A stretch of 64,000 nucleotides of DNA, taken from assembly GCA_958295805.1 (NCBI GenBank), contig OY282373.1, positions 1,831,001 through 1,895,000 on the forward strand, written 5' to 3'. A model generated the notes under the pieces. That model did no database searches and was not told the DNA's origin. It was given only the letters and a program-made list of their open reading frames with translations. How positions within the stretch are numbered: the first letter of the stretch is position 1; every line of letters starts with the position of its first letter. This stretch comes from an uncultured Nitrospirales bacterium (GTDB lineage: Bacteria > Nitrospirota > Nitrospiria > Nitrospirales > UBA8639). Below, piece after piece: positions 52,920 to 62,016 of this stretch. The translations under genes were made by a program, and so were the position numbers.

Positions 52920-53861
52920 CTACGCCATTTCACCGGCGTATAGTTTGATGCAGGTCTCTAAAAACGTCAGCGCATCCGGCTTGGAGCGTTGGAACGAATT
53001 CCGGCCGATGATCGAACCGAATCCTCCTCCATCACGAATCGCCCGGATTTCGTCAAAAATTTTCTCGTCCGCACCTTTTGCCCCACCGGAAAAAATCACG
53101 ATCCGCCGCCCATCGAAGGTGCTCTGGACGACGTGCCGGATTCTGTCGGCTGGAGTCTTGATCGGAATATTCTCAGCTTCATAAACCTTTTTGGCCTCCG
53201 CCTGTTCAATGTGATCCGTGGGCACTTTGACCTTGACAACGTGCGCGCCCAGTTGAGCCGCAATCTGAGCCGCGTAACACACCACGTCGATGGCCGTCTC
53301 GCCGGCCTTGGTTAATCGGCCCCCACGCGGATAGGACCAGACCACGACCGCGAGTCCGACGGACTTGGCTTCCAATGCGATCTCTCGCAAATGCTCATAC
53401 ATCTCCTGGCTGTACGCCGACCCGGGATAAATGGTGTACCCCACCGCACAACACCCTAATCGAAGTGCGTCTTGCACGCTGCCGGTCACGGCCTGATTAT
53501 AATCATCACCACTCAACAGCGAATCGCTGTTGTTCAACTTCAAGATCAAAGGAATTTGCCCGGCACATTCAGCCGCACCGGCTTCTATAAAACCCAACGG
53601 CGCGGCATACGCGTTACATCCGGCCTCAATGCCGAGTTCAACGTGATACAGAGGATTATAACCCGACGGATTCGGCGCAAAGCTTCTGGCCGGACCATGC
53701 TCAAACCCTTGATCCACCGGCAAGATCACCAGTCTGCCGGTTCCCGCTAATCGGCCGCTCATTAATAATCTGGCCAAATGAGCCCGAACGCCCGGCACTT
53801 CACTTTGGTAATACCCGAGGATTTCTTCAACACGCTTGGTGATTCGGAGACTTCCACTCAC
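52920..53861 (-). CDS. class I fructose-bisphosphate aldolase, DhnA/archaeal type
   Basis: Schiff-base aldolase that splits fructose 1,6-bisphosphate. A GTG at 53861, eight bases after GGAGGG, gives a 313-residue protein starting SGSLRITKRVEEIL; the longer frame from 53927 lacks support. Diagnostic parts are VILPVDQGFEHGP, YPGSAYSQEMYEHL, VVVWSYPRGG and AHVVKVKVPTDHIEQ, which contains the probable Schiff-base lysine, then RRIVIFSGGAKG. The DhnA type also occurs in archaea and often has bifunctional relatives. A separate fbp gene lies 3 kb downstream on the same strand. Confidence 0.93.
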   Translation of the reverse strand: MSGSLRITKRVEEILGYYQSEVPGVRAHLARLLMSGRLAGTGRLVILPVDQGFEHGPARSFAPNPSGYNPLYHVELGIEAGCNAYAAPLGFIEAGAAECAGQIPLILKLNNSDSLLSGDDYNQAVTGSVQDALRLGCCAVGYTIYPGSAYSQEMYEHLREIALEAKSVGLAVVVWSYPRGGRLTKAGETAIDVVCYAAQIAAQLGAHVVKVKVPTDHIEQAEAKKVYEAENIPIKTPADRIRHVVQSTFDGRRIVIFSGGAKGADEKIFDEIRAIRDGGGFGSIIGRNSFQRSKPDALTFLETCIKLYAGEMA

Positions 53862-53923
53862 AAGTGTTTCCCTCCTGTGACTGTTCAACCCTGTCTGCGT
53901 GCCCCGCGCAGGCAGGTACGTGT

Positions 53924-54574
53924 TCACGAATTCCGTGGAGCATCGTTTTCCAGTTTTTTCCGGAGTTCGATCATTTCCCGTTCCATGGCTTGAAAGCGTT
54001 CTGCAATCGGGTCGGGAACGTTCGCGTGATCCATAAACTCTTCAGGGACGCGAACGCCGACCGACTTGATCACGCGACCCGGAATGCCGATCACCGTTGA
54101 ATTGGACGGCACCGACCGTAACACCACGGAATTTGCCCCGATTTTCACAAAATCTCCAATCCTGATGTTCCCCAGGACTTTCGCCCCGGACCCGACGACG
54201 ACGTGATTCCCCAACGTGGGATGGCGTTTCTCTTTTTCTTTCCCCGTCCCGCCCAAGGTCACGCCCTGAAACAGCGTGACGTAATCACCGATCTCCGTCG
54301 TCTCGCCAATCACCACGCCCATCCCGTGGTCAATAAAAAACCCATGCCCGATCATGGCGCCGGGATGAATCTCCACCCCCGTGACCCAACGGGCCGCCTG
54401 CGCAACGAGTCGAGCCAATAATCGCAACCGCACCTTCCACAACCGATGCGCCACCCGATGCGCCAACAAGGCCTGGAACCCGGCATAAGTCAAAAATACC
54501 TCAACCGTGGTCCTGGCGGCAGGGTCTCGGTCAAACACGGCCTGAATATCTTGCTTAATCACGTCGAACATCAT
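53924..54574 (-). CDS. cysE: serine O-acetyltransferase
   Basis: Acetylates serine from acetyl-CoA as the first step of cysteine synthesis. The 216-residue protein begins [19 protein letters not shown] and has the left-handed hexapeptide repeats typical of the fold: [27 protein letters not shown], then [19 protein letters not shown]. The catalytic Asp/His pair is in FIDHGMG. It is 22 bases upstream of ispF in coordinates but transcribed after it, so ispF and cysE are probably co-transcribed. Confidence 0.95.
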   Translation of the reverse strand: MMFDVIKQDIQAVFDRDPAARTTVEVFLTYAGFQALLAHRVAHRLWKVRLRLLARLVAQAARWVTGVEIHPGAMIGHGFFIDHGMGVVIGETTEIGDYVTLFQGVTLGGTGKEKEKRHPTLGNHVVVGSGAKVLGNIRIGDFVKIGANSVVLRSVPSNSTVIGIPGRVIKSVGVRVPEEFMDHANVPDPIAERFQAMEREMIELRKKLENDAPRNS

Positions 54575-54596
54575 TCAACCCGGCGACGACGCCCCA

Positions 54597-55079
54597 TCAG
54601 TCCTGCCCCATTCGATCAAGCAGACACACGGCCTGGGCGGCAATCCCCTCCCCTCTTCCAAGCGTCCCGAGATAATCATGGCTTTTGACCTTCACGTTCA
54701 CCAGCGACGAATCAACCTGTAAGACCTCAGCCAAGTGCTTGCCCATCTGAGCCACGTACTGCCCCAACCGTGGCGCTTGTGCGACGACCACCGTATCAAG
54801 ACTCACCAGACAAAGCCCTCGCTGTACAAGTTTGGCCTGAATGCCCCGTAACATCTCAAGGCTATCCATATTGTGAAAGGCGGGATTGCTGCTGGGGTAG
54901 TGCCGGCCTAAATCGCCTTCTCCCATGGCCCCCAACACCGCGTCACACACGGCATGAGTCAGCACATCCGCGTCTGAATGGCCGTCTAGTCCATGGGTAT
55001 GCGGAACGTGAACGCCGCCCAGAATCAGCGGCCTTCCTTCCTTCAGTTGATGAATGTCGTAGCCGATCCCGACGCGCAT
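54597..55079 (-). CDS. ispF: 2-C-methyl-D-erythritol 2,4-cyclodiphosphate synthase
   Basis: MEP-pathway enzyme closing the cyclic diphosphate. The 160-residue product begins MRVGIGYDIHQLKEGRPLILGG (DxH zinc ligands), then GLDGHSDADVLTHAVCDAVLGAMGEGDLGRHY and the C-terminal GRGEGIAAQAVCLL. The family trimer needs zinc and a divalent cation. ispD lies upstream, 68 bases away. Confidence 0.96.
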   Translation of the reverse strand: MRVGIGYDIHQLKEGRPLILGGVHVPHTHGLDGHSDADVLTHAVCDAVLGAMGEGDLGRHYPSSNPAFHNMDSLEMLRGIQAKLVQRGLCLVSLDTVVVAQAPRLGQYVAQMGKHLAEVLQVDSSLVNVKVKSHDYLGTLGRGEGIAAQAVCLLDRMGQD

Positions 55080-55147
55080 ACCGTCCCCGAAACGATCAAT
55101 TCAGTAAGGATACAGGAAAAAAGGAATCAGTGAAAAGGGATGCTGGT

Positions 55148-55864
55148 TTATGAAGAAGGACCATTCCTTTTGGCGGCTACGATGGCTTCGCCTATCAACA
55201 AGTCTTCCGGGCGGGTCATTTTCATGTTGTCCGCGGTTCCGGGTACGATGGAGACCGGATGTCCTAATCGTTCGACCAGACACGCGTCGTCGGTCACGTC
55301 CGCCTCGGCCCGTTGACCGGATTGATGGGCTTCCCGTAACAACTCGACGTTGAAGGCCTGAGGCGTCTGCGCCGACCAGAGTCGTTGACGGTCAAGGGTT
55401 GTTTCAATCATCCCGTCAGGCCCGACCCGTTTGATCGTATCACGGAGGGGAATCCCCACGAGAGCCGCACCATGGCTTCGTGCACGATCAACTACGGCTT
55501 GCACCATGGCTTCCGTCACGAACGGCCTCACGGCGTCATGAATGACGACGACGGCGGTGCGGCCGTCAACCGCTTGCAGTCCATTCCACACGGAATCTTG
55601 CCGTCGTGCCCCGCCGCTCACCACCCGGCTGACTTTGGATAATCCGAACGCCGGCACCAGTTCGTTTTGACAAGCAGTCATTTCCGTCTCGGGCACGACA
55701 AGAATGATTTCGCCTATCGTCTGACTGGCTTCAAACACGCGGAGGGAATGAACGAGAAGCGGAACGCCGGCTAATTGAAGAAATTGCTTGGGGGTCCGGC
55801 TCCCCATTCGAACACCACGCCCTCCGGCGAGTACGACCGCGGCAACCCATTCATCCACGAGCAA
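55148..55864 (-). CDS. ispD: 2-C-methyl-D-erythritol 4-phosphate cytidylyltransferase
   Basis: Activates methylerythritol phosphate with CTP. The 238-residue product has AAVVLAGGRGVRMGSRTPKQFLQLAG (CTP loop), HDAVRPFVTEAMV, GIPLRDTIKRV and SIVPGTADNMKMTRPEDLLIGE. It overlaps the PIN/TRAM gene by 14 bases, the same order as in many Firmicutes and Nitrospirota. Confidence 0.96.
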   Translation of the reverse strand: MLVDEWVAAVVLAGGRGVRMGSRTPKQFLQLAGVPLLVHSLRVFEASQTIGEIILVVPETEMTACQNELVPAFGLSKVSRVVSGGARRQDSVWNGLQAVDGRTAVVVIHDAVRPFVTEAMVQAVVDRARSHGAALVGIPLRDTIKRVGPDGMIETTLDRQRLWSAQTPQAFNVELLREAHQSGQRAEADVTDDACLVERLGHPVSIVPGTADNMKMTRPEDLLIGEAIVAAKRNGPSS

Positions 55865-56876
55865 GACTCAACACGTCCCAATCAATTTCTTCTTTCAGAC
55901 GGGAAAAGATCATTCTGCCGGCGCTGGTCTGTAGCACGCTGGTGACCACAACGTCCACGTTTTTGCCGATACATCGTTTAGCATTGTCAATGACCACCAT
56001 CGTTCCATCATCCAGATACGCAACCCCCTGACCGGCTTCCTTCCCTTCTTTCAACACAAACACGCGAATCGTTTCGCCGGGAAGCACAACCGGTTTCAGC
56101 GCATTGGTCAATTCATTAATATTCAAAACCCGGACTCCCTGCAGCTCGGCGACTTTATTCAGATTCAAATCATTCGTTAAAATTTTCGCGCCCAGTTTCT
56201 TGCCTAATTCCACTAACTTGGCGTCCACTTCCTTGATGTTGGGAAAGTCGTCTTCAACGATCCGCACGTCGATCTCGACGTTCTTCTGGATATGATTAAG
56301 AATGTCGAGCCCACGGCGGCCCCGGGCCCGCTTTAATCCATCAGCAGAATCAGAAATATGTTGAAGTTCCTGCAAAATAAATTGTGGAATGATGAACCCT
56401 CCCTCAATAAACCCCGTTTCACACAGGTCGGCAATGCGCCCATCAATGATGACGCTGGTGTCCAGCAATTTGGGAATGGGAGCCCGGCCCGCATCGTTCA
56501 CTCCCATGATCTTTACGTCCAGCCCGTCTTCTCTCCCATACCGAAGACCGACAATCAGGCCGAGATATGGAAAAATCAGGAGCGTGGCTAACGTTGCAAA
56601 TTGCGGTATGACGGAGGAAGGAGAGAATATCTGGCTTGACGAAAAAATGAGCACTCCCGAGAGGAAGACTCCCAGGCCGAGGCCAATGCCTCCTCCGAGG
56701 GTCATACGGGCAGGCAACTGTTGTAACGACGTCTCCAAGGCAACCATGGCGCCACTGACCAGGGCACCAAAGACGGCCCCACCCGCCAGATGGACCACTT
56801 GTCCCTCTCCCGAGAGATACCCCACGGCAAGTCCGAGAAGAATACTGATAACAAGAAAAATAGATTGCCGAGCCAT
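55851..56876 (-). CDS. PIN/TRAM domain membrane protein (YacL-like)
   Basis: A 341-residue protein. Four N-terminal membrane helices (residues 5-115) precede a PIN domain starting LLDTSVIIDGRIADLCETGF, with acidic residues in GLKRARGRRGLDIL and ILTNDLNLNKVAEL, and a C-terminal TRAM domain (GQGVAYLDDGTMVVIDNAK). It is likely a membrane-anchored RNase or RNA-binding protein. Family members lie next to ispD and cysE-type clusters, as here. Confidence 0.9.
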   Translation of the reverse strand: MARQSIFLVISILLGLAVGYLSGEGQVVHLAGGAVFGALVSGAMVALETSLQQLPARMTLGGGIGLGLGVFLSGVLIFSSSQIFSPSSVIPQFATLATLLIFPYLGLIVGLRYGREDGLDVKIMGVNDAGRAPIPKLLDTSVIIDGRIADLCETGFIEGGFIIPQFILQELQHISDSADGLKRARGRRGLDILNHIQKNVEIDVRIVEDDFPNIKEVDAKLVELGKKLGAKILTNDLNLNKVAELQGVRVLNINELTNALKPVVLPGETIRVFVLKEGKEAGQGVAYLDDGTMVVIDNAKRCIGKNVDVVVTSVLQTSAGRMIFSRLKEEIDWDVLSLARG

Positions 56877-56939
56877 GCAGGGTCCTGTGGCGTCGTAGAG
56901 GCCTGAACGTGCTCCACCACGTTTGTCCAGGCAGAAACA

Positions 56940-57929
56940 TCAACAATCCAACTGCCGGCACCGTCCACTCAAAAATTGCTCAACACGTTCGACGTCGTCA
57001 CGACTGCCGATAATCAGCGGTACACGTTGATGAGGGGACTTGGGTTGAATGGACGCAATCCGTTCCACTCCCGTGCTTCCAATGCCTCCGGCCTGCTCAA
57101 CCACAAAACTTAAAGGAGCCGCTTCGTACATCAACCGAAGTTTGCCTTCAGGTTTTTTCACTTCGCCGGGATACAGATAGAGTCCCCCTTTCAACAGGAT
57201 TCGATGCACGTCAGCCACGAGACACCCCGTGTACCGGGCGGTATAAAGACGCCCGGTCTTTGGATCGACCTCTTGAAAGGAATCAATGACGTGTCTCACG
57301 TCGGCCGACCATTTCGACCGATTGCCTTCATTCACGCTATAAATGGCTCCGCACGCGGGCACGTGGACGTTTGCAATCGATAAGAAAAACTCATTGTCCC
57401 GCGGATCAAGCGTAAATTGATGGACGCCGTCGCCACACGTGTACACCAGAAGCGTTCCGGGCCCATACAACAGATACCCACCGGCCAGTTGGTCCCCTCC
57501 TTCCTTGAGAAAATGACCCGCCGCGTCTAATCGATGGATGGAAAAAATCGAGCCAAGCGGCGCATTGACGTCAATGTTCGAGGACCCATCCAACGGGTCA
57601 AAAAACACGGCATAGGATCCGGACCGGGCCGCCCGTGGAACGACAACCGGTTCTGCCATTTCCTCGGAAACCACGATTCGCACGATCTCGCTCTGCTCAA
57701 AAACCTCCACAAAAATCTGATTGGCCCGTTCATCCAACTTCTGGACTTGCTCGCCCTGGACGTTGGTCTCACCCGTTGTTCCGATCATGTCGGTGAGTCC
57801 CGTTCGACACAGGTCCCGGGCAATCCTTTTCCCGCCCAAGGCTATCTGCGTCATCATGTCGGACAAATCACCCACAACTTCAGGAGACAACCGCTGCTGT
57901 TCACGAATGTGGCGAGTCAAAGAGACCAT
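56940..57929 (-). CDS. fbp: fructose-1,6-bisphosphatase, class I
   Basis: Gluconeogenic (or Calvin-type) phosphatase. The 329-residue protein has SEEMAEPVVV, AVFFDPLDGSSNIDVNAPLGSIFSIHR (metal and phosphate site), LLYGPGTLLVYTCGDGVHQFTLD, ARYTGCLVADVHRILLKGGLYLYPG and AAPLSFVVEQAGGIGS. Nine bases separate its end from the upstream DUF3108 gene, so the two may share a transcript. Class I aldolase nearby suggests a local carbohydrate cluster. Confidence 0.96.
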   Translation of the reverse strand: MVSLTRHIREQQRLSPEVVGDLSDMMTQIALGGKRIARDLCRTGLTDMIGTTGETNVQGEQVQKLDERANQIFVEVFEQSEIVRIVVSEEMAEPVVVPRAARSGSYAVFFDPLDGSSNIDVNAPLGSIFSIHRLDAAGHFLKEGGDQLAGGYLLYGPGTLLVYTCGDGVHQFTLDPRDNEFFLSIANVHVPACGAIYSVNEGNRSKWSADVRHVIDSFQEVDPKTGRLYTARYTGCLVADVHRILLKGGLYLYPGEVKKPEGKLRLMYEAAPLSFVVEQAGGIGSTGVERIASIQPKSPHQRVPLIIGSRDDVERVEQFLSGRCRQLDC

Positions 57930-57937
57930 TGGACGAC

Positions 57938-58774
57938 CTAAGCGGCGAGGGTTGAGTCAAGCTCAAGAGAGGATTTCTGTAAAAAAGTCGAAAAGGATTC
58001 CGGTTGCGGCGTCCATCCTTCAATCAACGCCCTGACCGACCCGACAATGACGCGGGCTTCCATCATCACGGGAATCCGTTCTGCTGTATTGGTCAACCAA
58101 AATCTGATGTTGCCCTCATTCAAAAAAATTCCGCGAAACGGCATGACCGCCAACATCCGAATCGCCTCGACGTTTCCCCATGGGCCGCTGATTTGTTCAA
58201 CGGCTTCCACTTTGACTTCGACCTCGTAATTTTTTCGGTCATGATGAATATTCAGATACACGGACGATCCCGGCACGAGGTTCGGCATCGTGCGCAAATA
58301 ATAGAGGCACGATAAAGGGTCATGCGTCCCTTGAACAATGGAATGAACTGAAGATTCGCCGTCCTTCAGTACGGTGGCCTGATGAATCACGTGATCAAAG
58401 GTGACTTCAAAATTTTCACGGCGACTGCCTTCACGACGTCGAAACATCAACCGTTGGGGAAGCATGGTTCGGGCATCAGTGATCGACTCAACGTCATTTC
58501 TCACGGGAAAGAAGACGGAAATAAAATCATTGGATCGAATCGTGGTCATGAACCGTCGAAGAGAGTGCCCGTCGTCCGACGTCAGCGACTCAGTGTTCAT
58601 CGTCGCGGTACCCGCCGGAATTCCCCACAGTGAAATGGAATAACGATACTCCTCATTCACTGGGGCGGCGAGAACAGTATGGGAAAACACCAATCCGGCG
58701 AGTAGCCCCAAAAGAATTTCAAGGCCAATCACACTGAACCCAGGCGTCTTTGCTTGACCGGATACGGAGAACAT
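57938..58774 (-). CDS. DUF3108 periplasmic protein
   Basis: A 278-residue exported protein with an N-terminal signal segment (FSVIGLEILLGLLAGLVFSHTVLAAP) and the DUF3108 domain: EEYRYSISLWGIPAGTATM, LMFRRREGSRRENFEVTFD, HDPLSCLYYLRTMPNLVPGSSVYLNIHHDRKNYEVEVKV and ISGPWGNVEAIRML. DUF3108 proteins are outer-membrane or periplasmic with a beta-rich structure; their role is unknown. The ATG at 58774 lies six bases after TATAAT, which suggests a leaderless transcript. fbp follows. Confidence 0.85.
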   Translation of the reverse strand: MFSVSGQAKTPGFSVIGLEILLGLLAGLVFSHTVLAAPVNEEYRYSISLWGIPAGTATMNTESLTSDDGHSLRRFMTTIRSNDFISVFFPVRNDVESITDARTMLPQRLMFRRREGSRRENFEVTFDHVIHQATVLKDGESSVHSIVQGTHDPLSCLYYLRTMPNLVPGSSVYLNIHHDRKNYEVEVKVEAVEQISGPWGNVEAIRMLAVMPFRGIFLNEGNIRFWLTNTAERIPVMMEARVIVGSVRALIEGWTPQPESFSTFLQKSSLELDSTLAA

Positions 58775-58780
58775 CCCCGA

Positions 58781-58786
58781 ATTATA
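58781..58786 (-). promoter_or_regulatory. putative -10 box before DUF3108 gene
   Basis: TATAAT on the minus strand, ending six bases before the ATG at 58774. No good -35 box is visible and no Shine-Dalgarno site lies between, so the transcript would be leaderless. Confidence 0.35.
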
Positions 58787-58799
58787 CAGAACGTCGTCG

Positions 58800-59125
58800 C
58801 TAAAAGCACGAGGTTGGCCCGTCGCGCCGCCAGTCATTCAGCAACTCCATCGTCACTCGGCTGACGCTACCTCCGCCACGCAAGACCAAGTGCCGCCATT
58901 CGGCAAACCGTTCGCGCACCTGCGACACCAGTCGCGGTTCCACCTCGCAGTCCACGTCGCGCTCGTTCTCGCCGTCCGTCCACGCTCCGTAAGGCAAGTC
59001 CATGTACGTTGACTTGCGCCGTCCGCTGATTTTTCCGGCGACTCGTGCTCGTGGATTTTCCAGCGCGCCGTCGGCTTTTTATAAGAAGAGTTGATGATTG
59101 AATCGTGGACTTCGGAGGCAGGCAT
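58800..59125 (-). pseudogene. 5' fragment of a restriction helicase/nuclease gene
   Basis: ATG at 59125 overlaps the DUF4276 stop (TAATG), so the original gene was coupled to it. The first 28 codons (INSSYKKPTARWKIHEHE) continue after a frameshift near 59050 into RRKSTYMDLPYGAW, VDCEVEPRLVSQVRERFAEW and SRVTMELLNDWRRDG. This sequence resembles the N-terminal domain of large BPTD_3080-type restriction endonucleases with SF2 helicase and nuclease domains, which are about 1000 residues. The remainder is missing; it ends at TAG/TGA near 58800, in front of the DUF3108 gene. Confidence 0.6.
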
Positions 59126-59721
59126 TACAGCTTGGGGGTTTTCAAATTTTGCCGAACCAACTTTTGCACACCCGTTACCATGTGGGTAAAGCTCCTTGAA
59201 GAGTTGTTGTTTATATCCATATATTGAGGCACTTTTTTCGCCGCGATACTTTTATGAAAGCCTTTGATGATGCGTTGAAGTTCCGCGCTTGGACAGATGA
59301 TGTTGTCGGAGTTCCGGTACTTTGCCTTATTTCGATATTTAACCATTTCAAAATTGGGAAACGCCCTCTTAACCGCGTCAAGGTCGCCGAAATACCATGC
59401 CTCCAATTCGCGGCATGCAATACGAATCAAAGGTGAATGTTTGTTTTGCTCGGCACATATTTTCTGCAATTCTTGTTTAAGTTTCCTGCAATCGTGGCTA
59501 TCTTGATCGTGCAGGATAACAAAAAAGGTTTCCGGTTTGCGCCAAGCTTTAAGTTTGATGGGAATCGATCTTTGCAAATCGCTTTTGCCTTGATGCGGAA
59601 TGCACAGACAGTTTACTGAAGGAAACCCGGACAAGATCAGGGGCAGCAGCGATTCGATTACATGCTTGGCGGACTCCTCTTCCAGCATGAAGACCAAGTT
59701 CATCGGCGCAGCGTGATTCAT
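59125..59721 (-). CDS. DUF4276 family protein (Toprim-like)
   Basis: A 198-residue protein with the DUF4276 pattern: LVFMLEEESAKHVIESLLP gives the N-terminal acidic motif, FVILHDQDSHDCRKLKQEL the DxD-type metal motif, and IACRELEAWYFGDLDAVK the family block. The core is Toprim-like, a metal-dependent nuclease fold found in OLD-type and PARIS-like systems. It is the second gene after the AAA ATPase (nine bases apart), a pairing common in anti-phage loci. It may act as the effector nuclease that the ATPase controls. The next gene in the unit is truncated. Confidence 0.82.
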   Translation of the reverse strand: MNHAAPMNLVFMLEEESAKHVIESLLPLILSGFPSVNCLCIPHQGKSDLQRSIPIKLKAWRKPETFFVILHDQDSHDCRKLKQELQKICAEQNKHSPLIRIACRELEAWYFGDLDAVKRAFPNFEMVKYRNKAKYRNSDNIICPSAELQRIIKGFHKSIAAKKVPQYMDINNNSSRSFTHMVTGVQKLVRQNLKTPKL

Positions 59722-59730
59722 TCCTTTCTG

Positions 59731-60909
59731 CTACTGAATTTCCAGCAGGTCTTGAATCCACAACCAGCCCAGCTTATCACCCGCTTCAACCAGTTCCTTG
59801 ATTTGCTGATTGTCTGCAAGCGGATGGATCGCGGTTACACCTTGTTCCTTTTTCAACAAAAACGCTTCGTCAAGGTCTACATGATTCAGAACATCAGGTG
59901 AATGGGTGGAAACGAAGACCTGTCCGCCCCGCACTGCATAATCGCGCAGTTCTTCCACAAGCGTTCCGAGCAATCGGGGGTAAAGCTGGTTTTCAGGTTC
60001 TTCAATACACAAAAATGGATGCGGTCTGGGGTCATGTAGAAGCACCAAATAGGCAAACATTTTGATCGTACCGTCGGAGACATAGCGGGAAATGAAAGGA
60101 TCCTTGAATGACCCATCGGCAAAGCGCAACAACACGTGCCCATCTTCCGTGACTTTTGCGTCCACCTTGGACATACCGGGAATTCTTTCCTCGAACTTTT
60201 GCAGAATCCCGTTGAATGTTCCCGGCTCGTTTTGATGCAAATACCGGGCAACCAAGGGCAGGTTATCACCAGATTCCGAGAGATGTTCTGCAACTCCAAC
60301 TTCTACCCGTTGGCGGGCGGCCGTTATGTGAAAATCGGAGACATGCCAGTTCTCAATCAAATGGCGAAAATTATTTGCCGCTTTGAAGCGTTGAAACTGC
60401 CCCAGCCCCTTGATGGCAAGCACGTCGGGAGAATCCAGCGTTTGGAAATCCTTGGTTAATGCTTCGTCCGATTTGTCGAAGTCTTCCTCGTTGCTGATCG
60501 CATAGCCTTGCCCCTCGCTGAAATCCAGAAAGTGAAAAGGCGAACCATAGGCACCTCTCTTGTAGCGCAAAATTTCACGTTGCGCGACAGATGCACCGTT
60601 CCGGTTTGTGATTTCCAGATGATAGGTAACCAGCCGTTCCTTGCCAGTAATCGCCATCCGAAACTGAATTTCAATCACGATGGGCTCACCAGTATGACCC
60701 CGGGTCGCCACCTCTTTATAGCCGCCCATCCTTTGCATGGCAGTATTGAGATTATTCATCAGGGCATCTTTTAGAAACCCGAAGACCTGAAACAGCGTGG
60801 ATTTACCGCTGCCGTTTTCGCCGACAAACACCGCAAACGGTGGAAGATCCTTTAGTTCCACGTCATGCAAAGCGCGGAAATTCTTCAGGAGAATGCGTTC
60901 GATTTTCAT
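59731..60909 (-). CDS. AAA (SMC/OLD-like) ATPase
   Basis: A 392-residue ATPase of the AAA_21 type. ATG at 60909 gives MKIERILLKNFRALHDVELKD, with GENGSGKS at residues 30-37 (Walker A), FLCIEEPENQLYPRL (Walker B) and VFVSTHSPDVLNHVDLDEAF (H-loop). The middle region is divergent. In OLD, RloA/PARIS-like and similar systems such ATPases sense a phage signal and release a nuclease; here the DUF4276 protein follows. The last residues (WIQDLLEIQ) overlap nothing. Upstream, 60910-61144, no gene or clear signal is seen. Confidence 0.85.
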   Translation of the reverse strand: MKIERILLKNFRALHDVELKDLPPFAVFVGENGSGKSTLFQVFGFLKDALMNNLNTAMQRMGGYKEVATRGHTGEPIVIEIQFRMAITGKERLVTYHLEITNRNGASVAQREILRYKRGAYGSPFHFLDFSEGQGYAISNEEDFDKSDEALTKDFQTLDSPDVLAIKGLGQFQRFKAANNFRHLIENWHVSDFHITAARQRVEVGVAEHLSESGDNLPLVARYLHQNEPGTFNGILQKFEERIPGMSKVDAKVTEDGHVLLRFADGSFKDPFISRYVSDGTIKMFAYLVLLHDPRPHPFLCIEEPENQLYPRLLGTLVEELRDYAVRGGQVFVSTHSPDVLNHVDLDEAFLLKKEQGVTAIHPLADNQQIKELVEAGDKLGWLWIQDLLEIQ

Positions 60910-61144
60910 AGGGTCTCTAGGGGTTAAAACCAGGCCATGTCTTTCCAATTACGCAGTGCTTAATTGGCTTGGTTTTTGTTCCTCAATGAAACTTTGGCAT
61001 CTCTTAATTTACGGCGCAGAGTAAGCTTGCTAGACCATCTGCACCTGCCCGCCGAGGCACTTGTATCCAGCAACGAGTTCATCACTTTCAGGGAGTCGCC
61101 GAGAGCGACTTTCCGTGGATTCCTGGACATGAGGGAATGTTACT

Positions 61145-62005
61145 TTAATTCTGATGTGGCGCAGGGTTCTCTCGTTTGCCAACATCATACCATGGAACTA
61201 ACCTTAAATCTGCCACCTCAGCGACTTCCGTCATATTCGCTAAAATATACTGATATTCCTTCCCTCTCAGACTCGCATCTGGTGAACAATCAATATTCCA
61301 AAGCTGAAGAAAATACCCAGCCATAGCCGCACGAATTTTGACAATGCGAATCTCATTGTCCATATCAAATGACTGGACATCAATCAGATTATGTGGGTGT
61401 GCTTTTATTTTCAATTCAATAGATGAATGCCACTGGATATCATTATTTGGGTGTTCATGAGACTGTATTGTGTCATTTTCAATAAGTTTCACTTCTTGAA
61501 TTCTGCTAAAGACAAAATCCACATAATCTTCTCGTTTCCTATCGTATGCACGTAAATGCCATCGAAGCAGATTATCGGCAAAAGCCACAGGAATAATTTG
61601 TCGCGTGCTTTTTCCACCAGAAACAGAAGAATACTTGATAGTCAATGATTGTATTCTTTGAATCGCTCTTGATATGAGCGCAATTTTTTCGATGGCGTCG
61701 TCGTCTACAGGTTTTTGTAACTTGGGCATGGTGTACACCGGGATACGCTCAATCAACAGGCGAACCTTAAAAATAGGCTTAAAAGATTTACCAATCTCAT
61801 AGCGTTTGAGGCGTATGTTATAGCTCAGGTTTTCAGGAGCCATCTGGCTGTACATGGATAATAGGTTGGTGGCAGATGCCATAGATATACCGAATCTATT
61901 GATAATGTCTTCACGGTTGACAGTACCCTGAAAATAGGCAAGACGCTCGACGAATTCCAGTTTTTCTTCCTGCGCGGCAGGCAAGTTCCTTGTACGTTCT
62001 TTCAA
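61145..62005 (-). CDS. WYL-domain transcriptional regulator
   Basis: A 286-residue protein with an N-terminal winged-helix (TVNREDIINRFGISMASATNLL) and a C-terminal WYL-type ligand-sensing domain (IPVAFADNLLRWHLRAYDRKREDYVDFVFSRIQEVKLI). In CBASS and BREX loci related proteins (CapW, BrxR) repress transcription and respond to a nucleotide or nucleic acid. It follows the SLATT gene by 11 bases, so it is the last gene of the CBASS operon rather than the usual divergent one. Confidence 0.82.
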   Translation of the reverse strand: MKERTRNLPAAQEEKLEFVERLAYFQGTVNREDIINRFGISMASATNLLSMYSQMAPENLSYNIRLKRYEIGKSFKPIFKVRLLIERIPVYTMPKLQKPVDDDAIEKIALISRAIQRIQSLTIKYSSVSGGKSTRQIIPVAFADNLLRWHLRAYDRKREDYVDFVFSRIQEVKLIENDTIQSHEHPNNDIQWHSSIELKIKAHPHNLIDVQSFDMDNEIRIVKIRAAMAGYFLQLWNIDCSPDASLRGKEYQYILANMTEVAEVADLRLVPWYDVGKRENPAPHQN

Positions 62006-62016
62006 TTTTCTTCCCT

